Source: Opitutaceae bacterium (lineage in GTDB: Bacteria > Verrucomicrobiota > Verrucomicrobiia > Opitutales > Opitutaceae). Taken from it: 64,000 nucleotides of DNA. The notes under the pieces were generated by a model. That model searched no databases, was not told the DNA's origin, and saw nothing but the letters and a program-made list of their open reading frames with translations. The DNA lies in NCBI GenBank assembly GCA_030693515.1, contig JAUYAK010000091.1, forward strand, positions 1-64,000, given 5' to 3'. Positions 17,779 through 26,125 of the stretch are shown piece after piece; position 1 is the stretch's first letter, and every line of letters begins with the position of its first letter. The position numbers were made by a program, and so were the translations under genes.

Positions 17779-20700
17779 ATGCGCAACCCCGCCAGCATAG
17801 GAGGACGCGCCGCCGCCCAAGGCATCGACTACGAGGAACGGGTGGCGGCGTGGGCGTTCGCCCAAATGCTGGCGAGCGGCGACCTGCAACGGTTTGGCGC
17901 CGTGCCCGAGTGGCGGCCCACGGCGGTGTGGATGCAGGCCCCGGTGGCCGCCGGCGACGTCGTGATCGAGCACAGCGGCGCCGGCGCAATCTACATCCAA
18001 GCGAAGCATCGCAAGGCGACGGTGCACATGACCGCTCGGCCGGACGGACTCCTCGTCGAGGTCCTCAGCCAATTTTCGCAACTTTTCGTCGCGCCGGCGC
18101 AGCCCAATCCCTCTCCCGGTGCCAATCCGTGGTCGCGCGGCTTCGACGCCGCCCGCGACCGCTTCGCGCTGGTCGTTTCGACCTCGGCCGGGGCGGGGCT
18201 GGCCCAGCGGACGGCCGCAGTTCTGGCCGCGCTGCGCGAGCCCGGTGGCTGGGCCCAAGCCGCAGCGCGTTTCAATGCCGCCGAACTCAAGCTCGTCGAC
18301 ACGCTTCGCCAGGCGGCGACGCTCGCGCTTCAATCCGCCGGTGCCCGGCAGCCCGCCGTCGAACCGTTCCTGTCCTGCGTAAGCGTCGTGGCGCTGGACG
18401 TGGACAATGCCGCCGCCGGCGCTGCCGAGGCTCGCCTCGTGCTGGAGTCTTCCGTCCTCACCGTCTCTTCGCGGCCGCGTGGCGCGGCCGCGTGGGACAT
18501 CCTGCTTCAGGCAGCCCGCGAGGCGAATCGCGGCGGGCACCGGCTCGTCGTCGCGGATCTCAGCACAAGGCTCCAGGCCGCGGGTTGTTCGCTCCGCGCC
18601 CCTCGCGCCTACGAGAAATCGATCCAACAACTCCAGCAGATCACCGAGAAAAATCTCCTGCGGCTCCGGCGCTACGCCGAACTCCGCGTCGGCGCCGACG
18701 ACGCGATTGAAATCCCTCGGGAGTGCATGCCAGCCCTCCGCGGCTCGCTCGACCTCAATCGCGTCGTAATCGGCCGGCCGGGGGCGGGAAAATCTGGTGT
18801 CATCTATCAGGTGTGTAAGGCGCTCCAGCGTGGCCGCCGGGACGTGGTGCTCCTGCTCGCCGACGACTTGCAGGCGAGTTCGGAGAAGCCGTTGCGCGAA
18901 GTGCTCGGGCTGGACGCCGATCTGGCCGAGGTGTTGGCGGCATGGCCCGGCGGTAAGCGGGCCCACCTGGTGATCGATGCGCTTGACGCGGCGCGTGACG
19001 CGAAGATCGCCCATCAGCTCCGCGCCGCGATGGGAGCCGTGATCGCCGACAACACCCGATGGCGGGTCGTCGCTTCGGTGCGCCGGTTCGACCTGAAACA
19101 CAGCCCGGAGACGCGCGACCTATTTCCCGGAGACCCGGTGGACGGCTACGGCGATGCGGAATTCGCCGGCACGGCGCATTTCGACGTGCCGGAACTCTCC
19201 GACGGTGAACTCGCCTACGCCGGCCAGCAGAGCCGGGCGGTGCGCACGCTCGTGGCGTCGGCTCGGAAATTTCCAGTGACGCACGCACTGCTCAAACAAC
19301 CCTTCAACCTTTCGCTGGCGTGCGAACTCCTGCGGGCGGGCGTGCCGGTGCCGGAGATCGTCCCGTTCGAAACGAACACGGTCCTGCTCGACCGGTTCTG
19401 GGACCGACGGGTGACCGACGCACAGCCGCAGGGTGCCCAACGCGAAGCGGTGCTCGCGACGATGGTGAACGGCCTCGTGCAACGCCTCGCCATGCGGATG
19501 AAGGACGACCGCGCGGCGGACCGGGCCATCGTCGCCGAGTTGGCCGGCCGGTATGTGCTGGATCCGGGCGCGTTCGGCGACGGCGAGATCCGCTTCTCCC
19601 ACCACCTGCTCCACGACTACGCGGTCTCGCGGCTGCTCTTCCGTTCGCACGACGCCGCCGAATTGGTTGAAACGCTCAGGGCGCGCCCGGAGCTGTCGCT
19701 CTACGCCCGGCAGAGTCTGCTCCTGCATTTCGACTACCTGTGGGACGGGCAAAAGAGCCGGGAGCGCTTTTGGGCAACCGCGCTGGCGCTCCTGAATTCA
19801 CCGCTGCCTCTGGTCGCTCGGATATTCACCACGGAATGCGCGGTGATGAATCTGGCGGCATGGTCCGACTTCGCGCCTTTGCTCAAGCGGATCGCGGCGG
19901 GCGAAGAGCCGGCGAAAGCGATGCTGCGATTCTGCGTGAGCGGATTCCTCGACACCGAGGACCCGGATCAGCTCAAGCGGGTCGGGCCGGCGTGGATCGA
20001 CCTGGCGGTTCACCTCGCCGAAAAGTGGCCGGACTTCCACTGGCAGGTTCACCTGTTGCTGTTCAAGCTGGTGCCGGATCGCGGCAAAGCCGATCCGGCG
20101 ATCGAGGCGCGCGCAAATCTGGCGGCCAGGCTGCTCGCCAAACTCCTGCTCGCGAAGCAAAGGCCGGAGGACCGGATGGGCCCGGACTTCCTCACCGCCT
20201 TGCGGACGATGTGCCAGACCGGCGGCGCCGCGCCGGAGGAAACGGAGGGCGTCCTGCGGCCGTTTCTCGAGCGGAAATTCGCGGAGGAGTTCGGTGACCG
20301 AATTTACTGGGTGCTGGCGGACAAAATCAAATACCTCATCCCCGTGCGGCCCGAACTGGTGCGCGATTTCTATGTCGCGGTCTTTGCCAACGAATCGACC
20401 AACGAGGGAATGGAACAGCTCGGCACTAGCAAGATCGTCCCAATGCAGGTCAAGCGGAGCGACAACTACGGGATGGCGCGCCATCGCCTTCACTCGGATT
20501 TTCCCGCGTTCTTCACCGACGCGCCCGTCATCGCGACGACCGCGGTGATGCGGTTCATTCCGGCCTACCGCGCGCGGGAGCACCCGACTCGGGAGAAGCG
20601 CGATGTGCGCAAGAAATTCCGGTTTCGGAACAAGGACTGTGTGCTCATCGAAGACCTCAGCTCGATCTGGGCCTCCGACACGTCCGCCCGGGTCGACGAC

Positions 20701-22719
20701 GCAGTGGCGCTGCTGCGGGCCGCGCGCAATGGCTGGGTTAACCTCGGCGAACGGCGCAAGGTCGCGCTCCTCGATCAGATCCTGGACGTGGTGGCGGCGG
20801 AGGCGGAGCTGGCTGTCATCTGGCGCGCCGTGTTCGAAGCAGGCAAACGAGCGCCAGAAACGCTCGGCCTCCGGCTCGTGCCGCTTCTGAGCGAACCGGC
20901 GATTCTCGTCAGCTTCGACCTGCACTACCTCGTTGCCGCGCTGCTTGAGCTGGTGTTTCCCAAATTGAAGAAGGCCGAGCGCGCGAAGATCGAGCGTGCG
21001 GTCGTCGCGTTACCGCTGATCCGGCGGAAGCAGGACGACGGGACCATGCGCAGCGACGACTTATGGCGGGGCCTCTACCTGAATCAGATGCCGCTGAGTC
21101 TGATGGTGACCGCAGAGGCGAAAGCGCTACGCGCTTCGCTCGAGGCGGCGAAATCCCTCCGGAAGAACGTGCCGCCCTACCGGAGTTGGAGTTCGACCGG
21201 CAAAATGGAATGGTCCGACTACGTCCCGACGTTGAAAGACGTCGACCTGAAGACGCCCGAGCACGTCGCGGCGAAGGAATGGGAGATCAAACTCCAGGCG
21301 TTCGGGCGAACCGACGGCAAAAAGCACACCGCTGAAGCCATCGATACGTTTTGGCCAACGTTGGTGGGAGCCTACGAGTTCACGGTTAAGAATCCCCCGG
21401 CGGGAATTCATCCGGACGTTTCTCAGTTAATATGGTCGCGGGTGGTCGAGGGGGCCGAACAGATCGTGCGCTCTGGGGTGATGCCAAAGGAGTCCGAGCG
21501 TCGCGCGTTCTTGCGGGAAATTCTGCTGCGCGGTGCGCTCGACCCGAAGCCCGAGATCGAGGCCGACACCGAAACCAGTTTCGCGCGCATCCCGAGCTGG
21601 GGCTCGCCCAGTCCGCGGATCGACGCCGCCCAAGCCTTGATCGTGTGGCCGCGTGAAACTCGGGCGAGCGACGACGAGTTGCGAGCGGCGATCCGCCGAC
21701 TTGCCGCCGATCCACACCCGGCGGTGCGATTCCAGATCGCCGGTGCGTGCAATACGCTTTACGATGTCGACCGGCCGTTCATGTGGGAGTTGATCAAGGA
21801 GCGGGCACCGCAGGAGGTGAATGCCGGTGTTTGGACCGGGTTGCTGGGCGCAATCGATCGGATTGCGCCGGGTCATCAGGACGAAGCCGCCGACCTGTTC
21901 TTCGACTACCTGCAACGTTTCCCCCGCCCGGATGAAGCCAATCGAGACCCCGCCGACACGGCGGTGGCGGGGCTGAGTGACCTCTTCATCCGCTTCGGCC
22001 ACGCGCGCGCGACCGACTATGTGATGAAGATGGTGGCGGACCCGGTCCGCCACGCGCACTACCTCAAGCTCCTCTGCCATAACTTCCGCGACACGCTCGC
22101 GGTCGGCTTGCGGCCGACCGATACGGAATTCCAGCGCAACCTGCACCGGCGTGGCCTCGAGTTTTTCCTCACCCTAGTGCGCAACGGTCGCATCGTGTTG
22201 GACGCCTTCATGGCGCAAGGGGACAAGGCCCCCGCCCCCAAGCGAGAGGAGGTCCGCGAAGTGGTGCAGTTGTTGGATGGCGTGAACATGCAGGTCTTCT
22301 TCGCCTCCGGCGCCCACGACGGGAAGCGGCCGTCGGCGGAAGAACCGGCGCCGCCGACCATGGAATTCTGGCGGGAGACCAAGCCTATCATCGACGAACT
22401 GGTCACCCTGCCGAGCACGCACATCGCCTATCATCTCTCCGAGACGTTGGAATTCCTCATCACCGCGGATCCGCCCGAGATTTTCCGTTGCATCGTCCGG
22501 GTGGTCGCCAACACGAAGGCCGACGGCTTCGCGCACGAGCACCTCGCGGTCGGTGTGATCACCCGGATTGTCGAACGCTACCTCGCGGACTACGCTGAAC
22601 TCTTCCGGGCGCATGAGGACCTACGCGCCGGCCTGCTGCAGGTCTTGGACACCTTCGCCGACGTCGGCTGGCCCGAGGCCCGCCGTCTGATTCGTAGCCT
22701 TTCGAGCCTCTACCGGTGA
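17779..22719 (+). CDS. Avs-like STAND NTPase with N-terminal nuclease-like domain
   Basis: 1646 residues. Residues 12-110 resemble the Cap4-like effector nuclease: GIDYEE (E19/E20), GDVVIE (D60), IYIQAKH (Q74-x-K76). A P-loop NTPase follows with Walker A IGRPGAGKS (331-339) and Walker B HLVIDALD (396-403), then a winged-helix-like and long alpha-repeat region to the C-terminus. The layout equals that of AVAST/Avs sensors, so phage-protein recognition followed by DNA cleavage is the likely role. The next gene starts 3 bp after its stop, so the unit has a dedicated partner. Sequence and length differ from the neighbouring 2011-aa protein, so the pair is not a recent duplication. ATG 17779 is taken as the start. 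Confidence 0.78.
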   Translation: MRNPASIGGRAAAQGIDYEERVAAWAFAQMLASGDLQRFGAVPEWRPTAVWMQAPVAAGDVVIEHSGAGAIYIQAKHRKATVHMTARPDGLLVEVLSQFSQLFVAPAQPNPSPGANPWSRGFDAARDRFALVVSTSAGAGLAQRTAAVLAALREPGGWAQAAARFNAAELKLVDTLRQAATLALQSAGARQPAVEPFLSCVSVVALDVDNAAAGAAEARLVLESSVLTVSSRPRGAAAWDILLQAAREANRGGHRLVVADLSTRLQAAGCSLRAPRAYEKSIQQLQQITEKNLLRLRRYAELRVGADDAIEIPRECMPALRGSLDLNRVVIGRPGAGKSGVIYQVCKALQRGRRDVVLLLADDLQASSEKPLREVLGLDADLAEVLAAWPGGKRAHLVIDALDAARDAKIAHQLRAAMGAVIADNTRWRVVASVRRFDLKHSPETRDLFPGDPVDGYGDAEFAGTAHFDVPELSDGELAYAGQQSRAVRTLVASARKFPVTHALLKQPFNLSLACELLRAGVPVPEIVPFETNTVLLDRFWDRRVTDAQPQGAQREAVLATMVNGLVQRLAMRMKDDRAADRAIVAELAGRYVLDPGAFGDGEIRFSHHLLHDYAVSRLLFRSHDAAELVETLRARPELSLYARQSLLLHFDYLWDGQKSRERFWATALALLNSPLPLVARIFTTECAVMNLAAWSDFAPLLKRIAAGEEPAKAMLRFCVSGFLDTEDPDQLKRVGPAWIDLAVHLAEKWPDFHWQVHLLLFKLVPDRGKADPAIEARANLAARLLAKLLLAKQRPEDRMGPDFLTALRTMCQTGGAAPEETEGVLRPFLERKFAEEFGDRIYWVLADKIKYLIPVRPELVRDFYVAVFANESTNEGMEQLGTSKIVPMQVKRSDNYGMARHRLHSDFPAFFTDAPVIATTAVMRFIPAYRAREHPTREKRDVRKKFRFRNKDCVLIEDLSSIWASDTSARVDDAVALLRAARNGWVNLGERRKVALLDQILDVVAAEAELAVIWRAVFEAGKRAPETLGLRLVPLLSEPAILVSFDLHYLVAALLELVFPKLKKAERAKIERAVVALPLIRRKQDDGTMRSDDLWRGLYLNQMPLSLMVTAEAKALRASLEAAKSLRKNVPPYRSWSSTGKMEWSDYVPTLKDVDLKTPEHVAAKEWEIKLQAFGRTDGKKHTAEAIDTFWPTLVGAYEFTVKNPPAGIHPDVSQLIWSRVVEGAEQIVRSGVMPKESERRAFLREILLRGALDPKPEIEADTETSFARIPSWGSPSPRIDAAQALIVWPRETRASDDELRAAIRRLAADPHPAVRFQIAGACNTLYDVDRPFMWELIKERAPQEVNAGVWTGLLGAIDRIAPGHQDEAADLFFDYLQRFPRPDEANRDPADTAVAGLSDLFIRFGHARATDYVMKMVADPVRHAHYLKLLCHNFRDTLAVGLRPTDTEFQRNLHRRGLEFFLTLVRNGRIVLDAFMAQGDKAPAPKREEVREVVQLLDGVNMQVFFASGAHDGKRPSAEEPAPPTMEFWRETKPIIDELVTLPSTHIAYHLSETLEFLITADPPEIFRCIVRVVANTKADGFAHEHLAVGVITRIVERYLADYAELFRAHEDLRAGLLQVLDTFADVGWPEARRLIRSLSSLYR

Positions 22720-22722
22720 TGC

Positions 22723-24255
22723 ATGGACCTTTCGGGCGACACCAATCGTTTCACGCGGGCCATCGAGGACTTCCACGGCGAAACCGTGAAGCAGTTGCGC
22801 GGGAAATTTCTCGCTGAGGGCGACGTCAACGCGCTGCTGGAGCATCATGCGCGAGCCTTCATCCTCGACGAACTGCTGGACTCGACCGGTTGGACCACTC
22901 GGCCGGCCGGCGGTGACCACCTGAATCTGCTAACCGAGGCGTATTTCAAGAACGGTTACCTCAAGACCCGCACCCTATTTCTCGACTATCTGGGCGTGGA
23001 TCGGCTGGTGAATCTGCCTTTACTCGTGTTTGAGGCAAAACGCTTCGGAGCGGCTGGGCCCCGCGTGCTGGTCGAACTCTACGCGCAGAAGACCGCGGCG
23101 CGCGCATCGTCCGGGCGGAAGGGCAAAGTGATGTCGTCGCCCGAGCAGGTGATGGCGGCTGCCGTGAAGCTGCCCACCTGGGTCACGGGCGAGTGGCGGG
23201 AGCACATCAAGCAGCTCAAGAAATACGTCACGGCGACGAAGAATAAGTTCAACCGGCCGCCCGCCGTGATGGCGATCGGCAACGGCGAATGGCTGGTGAT
23301 CATTCGAGATCCAGACCGGGTCTTCAGCGGGCAAGGTGATGCCGGCTGCTTCGTGATCGTCGAGGAGTCGGGTCTTCGACCGGGTGAGGCATACCGACTG
23401 CACTTTGAACGGATTCACCGGGAGATTGCCTACGAACGACTGGCACCCGCTGCGCAATATCTTTCGCCGGAGTCTATCCCCCCTGAGATGCTCCAGGCGA
23501 AGAACGTCGAGCTGTTGCGTGGTGTCTACCTAGGCTACACCAGCACTCGCACACCGCAGCGGCGTGGCATTTGCCCGCACATCGATGTTTCTCCCATGGT
23601 TTTCGTGCGGGTTGCGCCTCAGCCTTGGCTGGCCATCCGGACGGACGCGGATGGCAAGACGATGCCGCACGAGGGCGAAGGCTCGGCGACGCTCAAGCGG
23701 CACCTCACGGAGATGGAGTCGGCTTCGGCTGAACTGGTGGACCGGGTGATGAAGAAGTTCGTGCACCCGCCGACGGAGATCGACCTAGTCGACCACGCGC
23801 AGGATGCGCAGGCGCTGGCGACGCGCCCGTTCGTGATGCGGGAGGCGCCAATCGCCGAAGCAAGCACCCGGTCTTTCGTCATCCTCACAGGCAAGAAATC
23901 CCATTTCTTGCTACCGAAGCCGCGCGTGAAATGTCCGTATCACGAGTGGTCAAAATGCGGAAATCAGACGGTAGGCCAGTATCCATCGGGCGGGCCGGTG
24001 GTGGCACCAAGCTTCACCCGCGACCGGGCGTTCTTTCCGAACGGACGGGTCCACCATTGCGCCGCGGACGTAACCTATCGCACTAAGAGTCAGCAGTTAC
24101 TCGCGCCGACCGCGGCGGGTTCCGGCAAGCGAGCGCTCGCCGAAGAGGTTTTCTGTAAGATCTTCGATTTCGAAAGCATGCTCTGTTGCCAGACCTGCGT
24201 TTTCTTTGACGTCTGCAAGGCCGCACCGCGCTTCAAGCTGCCCTGCATGACTTGA
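22723..24255 (+). CDS. Nuclease-like partner protein with cysteine-rich C-terminus
   Basis: 510 residues starting 3 bp after the STAND stop, hence co-translated. The N-terminal part has HsdR/restriction-type features: LLEHHARAFILDELL (E40), FLDYLGVD (D88, D93) and LVFEAKR (E104-x-K106), giving a PD-(D/E)xK layout. The C-terminal 120 residues carry cysteine/histidine clusters (CPYHEWSKCG, HHCAAD, CCQTC, FFDVC, final LPC) that look like one or two zinc- or iron-sulfur-binding sites. It is probably a second effector or DNA-recognition subunit of the upstream Avs-like protein. No Avs system known to me has this partner, so the function is inferred. Confidence 0.7.
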   Translation: MDLSGDTNRFTRAIEDFHGETVKQLRGKFLAEGDVNALLEHHARAFILDELLDSTGWTTRPAGGDHLNLLTEAYFKNGYLKTRTLFLDYLGVDRLVNLPLLVFEAKRFGAAGPRVLVELYAQKTAARASSGRKGKVMSSPEQVMAAAVKLPTWVTGEWREHIKQLKKYVTATKNKFNRPPAVMAIGNGEWLVIIRDPDRVFSGQGDAGCFVIVEESGLRPGEAYRLHFERIHREIAYERLAPAAQYLSPESIPPEMLQAKNVELLRGVYLGYTSTRTPQRRGICPHIDVSPMVFVRVAPQPWLAIRTDADGKTMPHEGEGSATLKRHLTEMESASAELVDRVMKKFVHPPTEIDLVDHAQDAQALATRPFVMREAPIAEASTRSFVILTGKKSHFLLPKPRVKCPYHEWSKCGNQTVGQYPSGGPVVAPSFTRDRAFFPNGRVHHCAADVTYRTKSQQLLAPTAAGSGKRALAEEVFCKIFDFESMLCCQTCVFFDVCKAAPRFKLPCMT

Positions 24256-25166
24256 CGCCCTTCATGTCACGACTTGTTCCTCGCGCGGTCGTGTCTGAGG
24301 AAAGCCGGGTCACAACGCGATGAAACGTCAGTGCCCGCGAAAAGCTCTCCGATCTCAGAACCGCATTGGTCGATCTACTGAAGCTCGACAGCCCTGCCGG
24401 ATTTTTCAGTCTTCCGCCATGCTGCGGCGCGCGCACCCTCAATTTGATTTCGGCGCCGTCCACCAGAGGAACGCGATCCAGCGATAATTTTTCGATGCAA
24501 CCCTCCACCTTCCGACGCGGCGCCCAGCTCTTGCTGGAAACAGCGGTGAGAAAAGCCGCCATTGAACATTACTTGGCGTTCAACACCGAGCCGGCTGACC
24601 GCATGGGGCATCCCACCAGTAAACTCGATTTCTCGCGCTCCCTTCGAATCCCGCGACGGTGCTGGCTGAAATGGGTGCGAGACTACCGGGCGGCCTTGGC
24701 GGCCGGGCAGCCGCTGGACGAAGTCGTGCATCCGAAACCCGACGAACCATGGATTACCGAGCGCGTATAATCATCAGATCTTCGAGGACGAAACCCGGCA
24801 GATCTCGCGGAAGCGGCTGACCGACTACCGGTTCGATTTCAAAAAGCACGGCTTGTTTCCCCACGGACGGCGGGCGCCGCATACTCTCGAGGGAAGTCGC
24901 GCTCCAACCGCGTCATCGCGAACTTGCCGCGATACTCATAGCGCGATGCGGAGAAAAACGTTCCGTCGCGAGTTTGATTCAGGACGGCCGCCGCCACGCG
25001 GTGAAATTTCTGCCACCGTGCGTGCAGCATTCCGACGAGCAGTCGCGCGTCGATGCGGACGACACGGTGCGGCTCGGACTGCCGGCACAAGCGAGGCACG
25101 ACTTCCACTGACCAGCCCACAAAAGGCGGTTGGCACTGCCGATGAGCCCCGTGCTCGAATGCGCGG
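24256..25166. other. 911-bp region with eroded coding remnants
   Basis: Only short frames are present. Besides the candidate at 24495-24770, the stretch just after it (about 24774-24850, plus strand) reads as protein-like sequence (EDETRQISRKRLTDYRF) without a start. A minus-strand frame at 24839-25225 also looks protein-like in its second half and overlaps the Xer gene start. This pattern suggests decayed genes left by earlier insertions ahead of the recombinase cassette. Confidence 0.4.
24495..24770 (+). CDS. Small hypothetical protein, possibly a remnant
   Basis: 91 codons from ATG 24495 (MQPSTFRRGAQ) inside a longer frame open from 24366. It reads as basic and helical with a Trp-containing RRCWLKWVRDYRAAL segment that could be a helix-turn-helix. 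No family recognised. The following 80 bp continue to read like protein in another frame, so this may be a fragment of a disrupted gene. A minus-strand frame covers the same bases; neither is certain. Confidence 0.35.
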   Translation: MQPSTFRRGAQLLLETAVRKAAIEHYLAFNTEPADRMGHPTSKLDFSRSLRIPRRCWLKWVRDYRAALAAGQPLDEVVHPKPDEPWITERV

Positions 25167-26105
25167 ATGGATCCCATTAAACAAGCCAGCCTAGACTTTC
25201 TCCAATATTGCGCAGACGAACGCAAATACAGCCACCATACGGTAAAAGCCTATCGTTTGGATCTGCTCGGTTTCGCCACGTTCCTTCGGCAAGGCGTTTC
25301 TGATTCCACTCTCGATCATCTCACGTGCGAGCGCCTTCGCGACTATGCCCGATCTCGCGCTCATGCAAAACCGCGAACCATCCGGCGGAATATCGCATGC
25401 GTGAAGTCGTTTTTGAGGTTCCTGCATGCGGAGCGACGCATCCCGACCGACCTCGCTAACAACTGGCGAAGTGGCGTGAAATTGGGCCGTTCCCTCCCTC
25501 GGACGATTTCGCAACCAGCGGTGCAAAGTATGTTCGTGTTAGTCTATCGCACGCCGGTTTCACGCAAACGCCGAGTGTTACTCCGACAGGCTCGGGACCG
25601 TGCCTTAATCGAAATTCTTTTCTGCGGCGGGCTGCGGGTGTCTGAAGTCTCCGACTTGCTACTTACCTCCATCGATCTCGGCGACGATGTGATCCGGGTG
25701 ATGGGTAAAGGTAGTCGTGAACGCATCGTGCCGATTGTCAGTGCACAGTTGCGCCAAGCCCTACGCCGCTGGATTGAACTCCGGAAAGGGACAGACGCGG
25801 AAGTGCCACTGCTCTTCACCAATCGGTTCGGTCGCCGGCTAAGTGATCAGTCGATCCGCAATGTGGTGAAACGCACGGCGGTCGCCAGCGGCGCTGGCAA
25901 GGTAACGCCGCACATGTTTCGTCACACTCTGGCGACGCAGCTACTGGAGCAAGGTGTCGACTTGCGTCACATCCAACGGCTCCTCGGACACAGTTCGATT
26001 ACCACCACGACCATCTACGCCCAGGTGAGCGACCGCTCACAACGGGAAAGTCTTCTTCTGCGTCATCCGCGACAGCTATTTTCGACCATTGCCCGGGCGC
26101 GATGA
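25167..26105 (+). CDS. XerC/D-type tyrosine recombinase
   Basis: 312 residues, standard Xer length. The SAM-like N-terminal domain spans residues 5-95. The catalytic domain has R157 in GGLRVSE, a beta-hairpin Lys in VMGKGSRER, HMFRH (H249, R252), GHSS (H275) and nucleophile Y284 in IYAQV, so all active-site residues are intact. The stop is followed one base later by an inverted-arm site of the type Xer proteins bind, with an inverted copy 3.5 kb to the right, which makes this enzyme the likely inverter of that segment. It is less GC-rich than its neighbours by eye. It is distinct from the gmt recombinases and probably a cassette-specific enzyme rather than the host dif resolvase. Confidence 0.92.
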   Translation: MDPIKQASLDFLQYCADERKYSHHTVKAYRLDLLGFATFLRQGVSDSTLDHLTCERLRDYARSRAHAKPRTIRRNIACVKSFLRFLHAERRIPTDLANNWRSGVKLGRSLPRTISQPAVQSMFVLVYRTPVSRKRRVLLRQARDRALIEILFCGGLRVSEVSDLLLTSIDLGDDVIRVMGKGSRERIVPIVSAQLRQALRRWIELRKGTDAEVPLLFTNRFGRRLSDQSIRNVVKRTAVASGAGKVTPHMFRHTLATQLLEQGVDLRHIQRLLGHSSITTTTIYAQVSDRSQRESLLLRHPRQLFSTIARAR

Positions 26106-26106
26106 C

Positions 26107-26125
26107 GGATAACTACGGATTATGC
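26107..26125 (+). repeat. Left dif-like recombination site
   Basis: Reads GGATAA, spacer CTACGGA, then TTATGC: two inverted 6-bp arms (one mismatch) around a 7-bp spacer. It starts 1 bp after the Xer stop and overlaps the ATG of the next gene. An inverted copy sharing 18 of 19 bases lies at 29655-29673. This is the format of tyrosine-recombinase crossover sites. Confidence 0.75.

Noticed and set aside
16321..19101. A 926-codon leftward open frame
   Set aside because: Only its last 448 codons read like a protein; the rest is antisense to the well-supported rightward STAND gene starting at 17779 and is Arg/Gly/Pro-rich, a usual artefact in GC-rich DNA.
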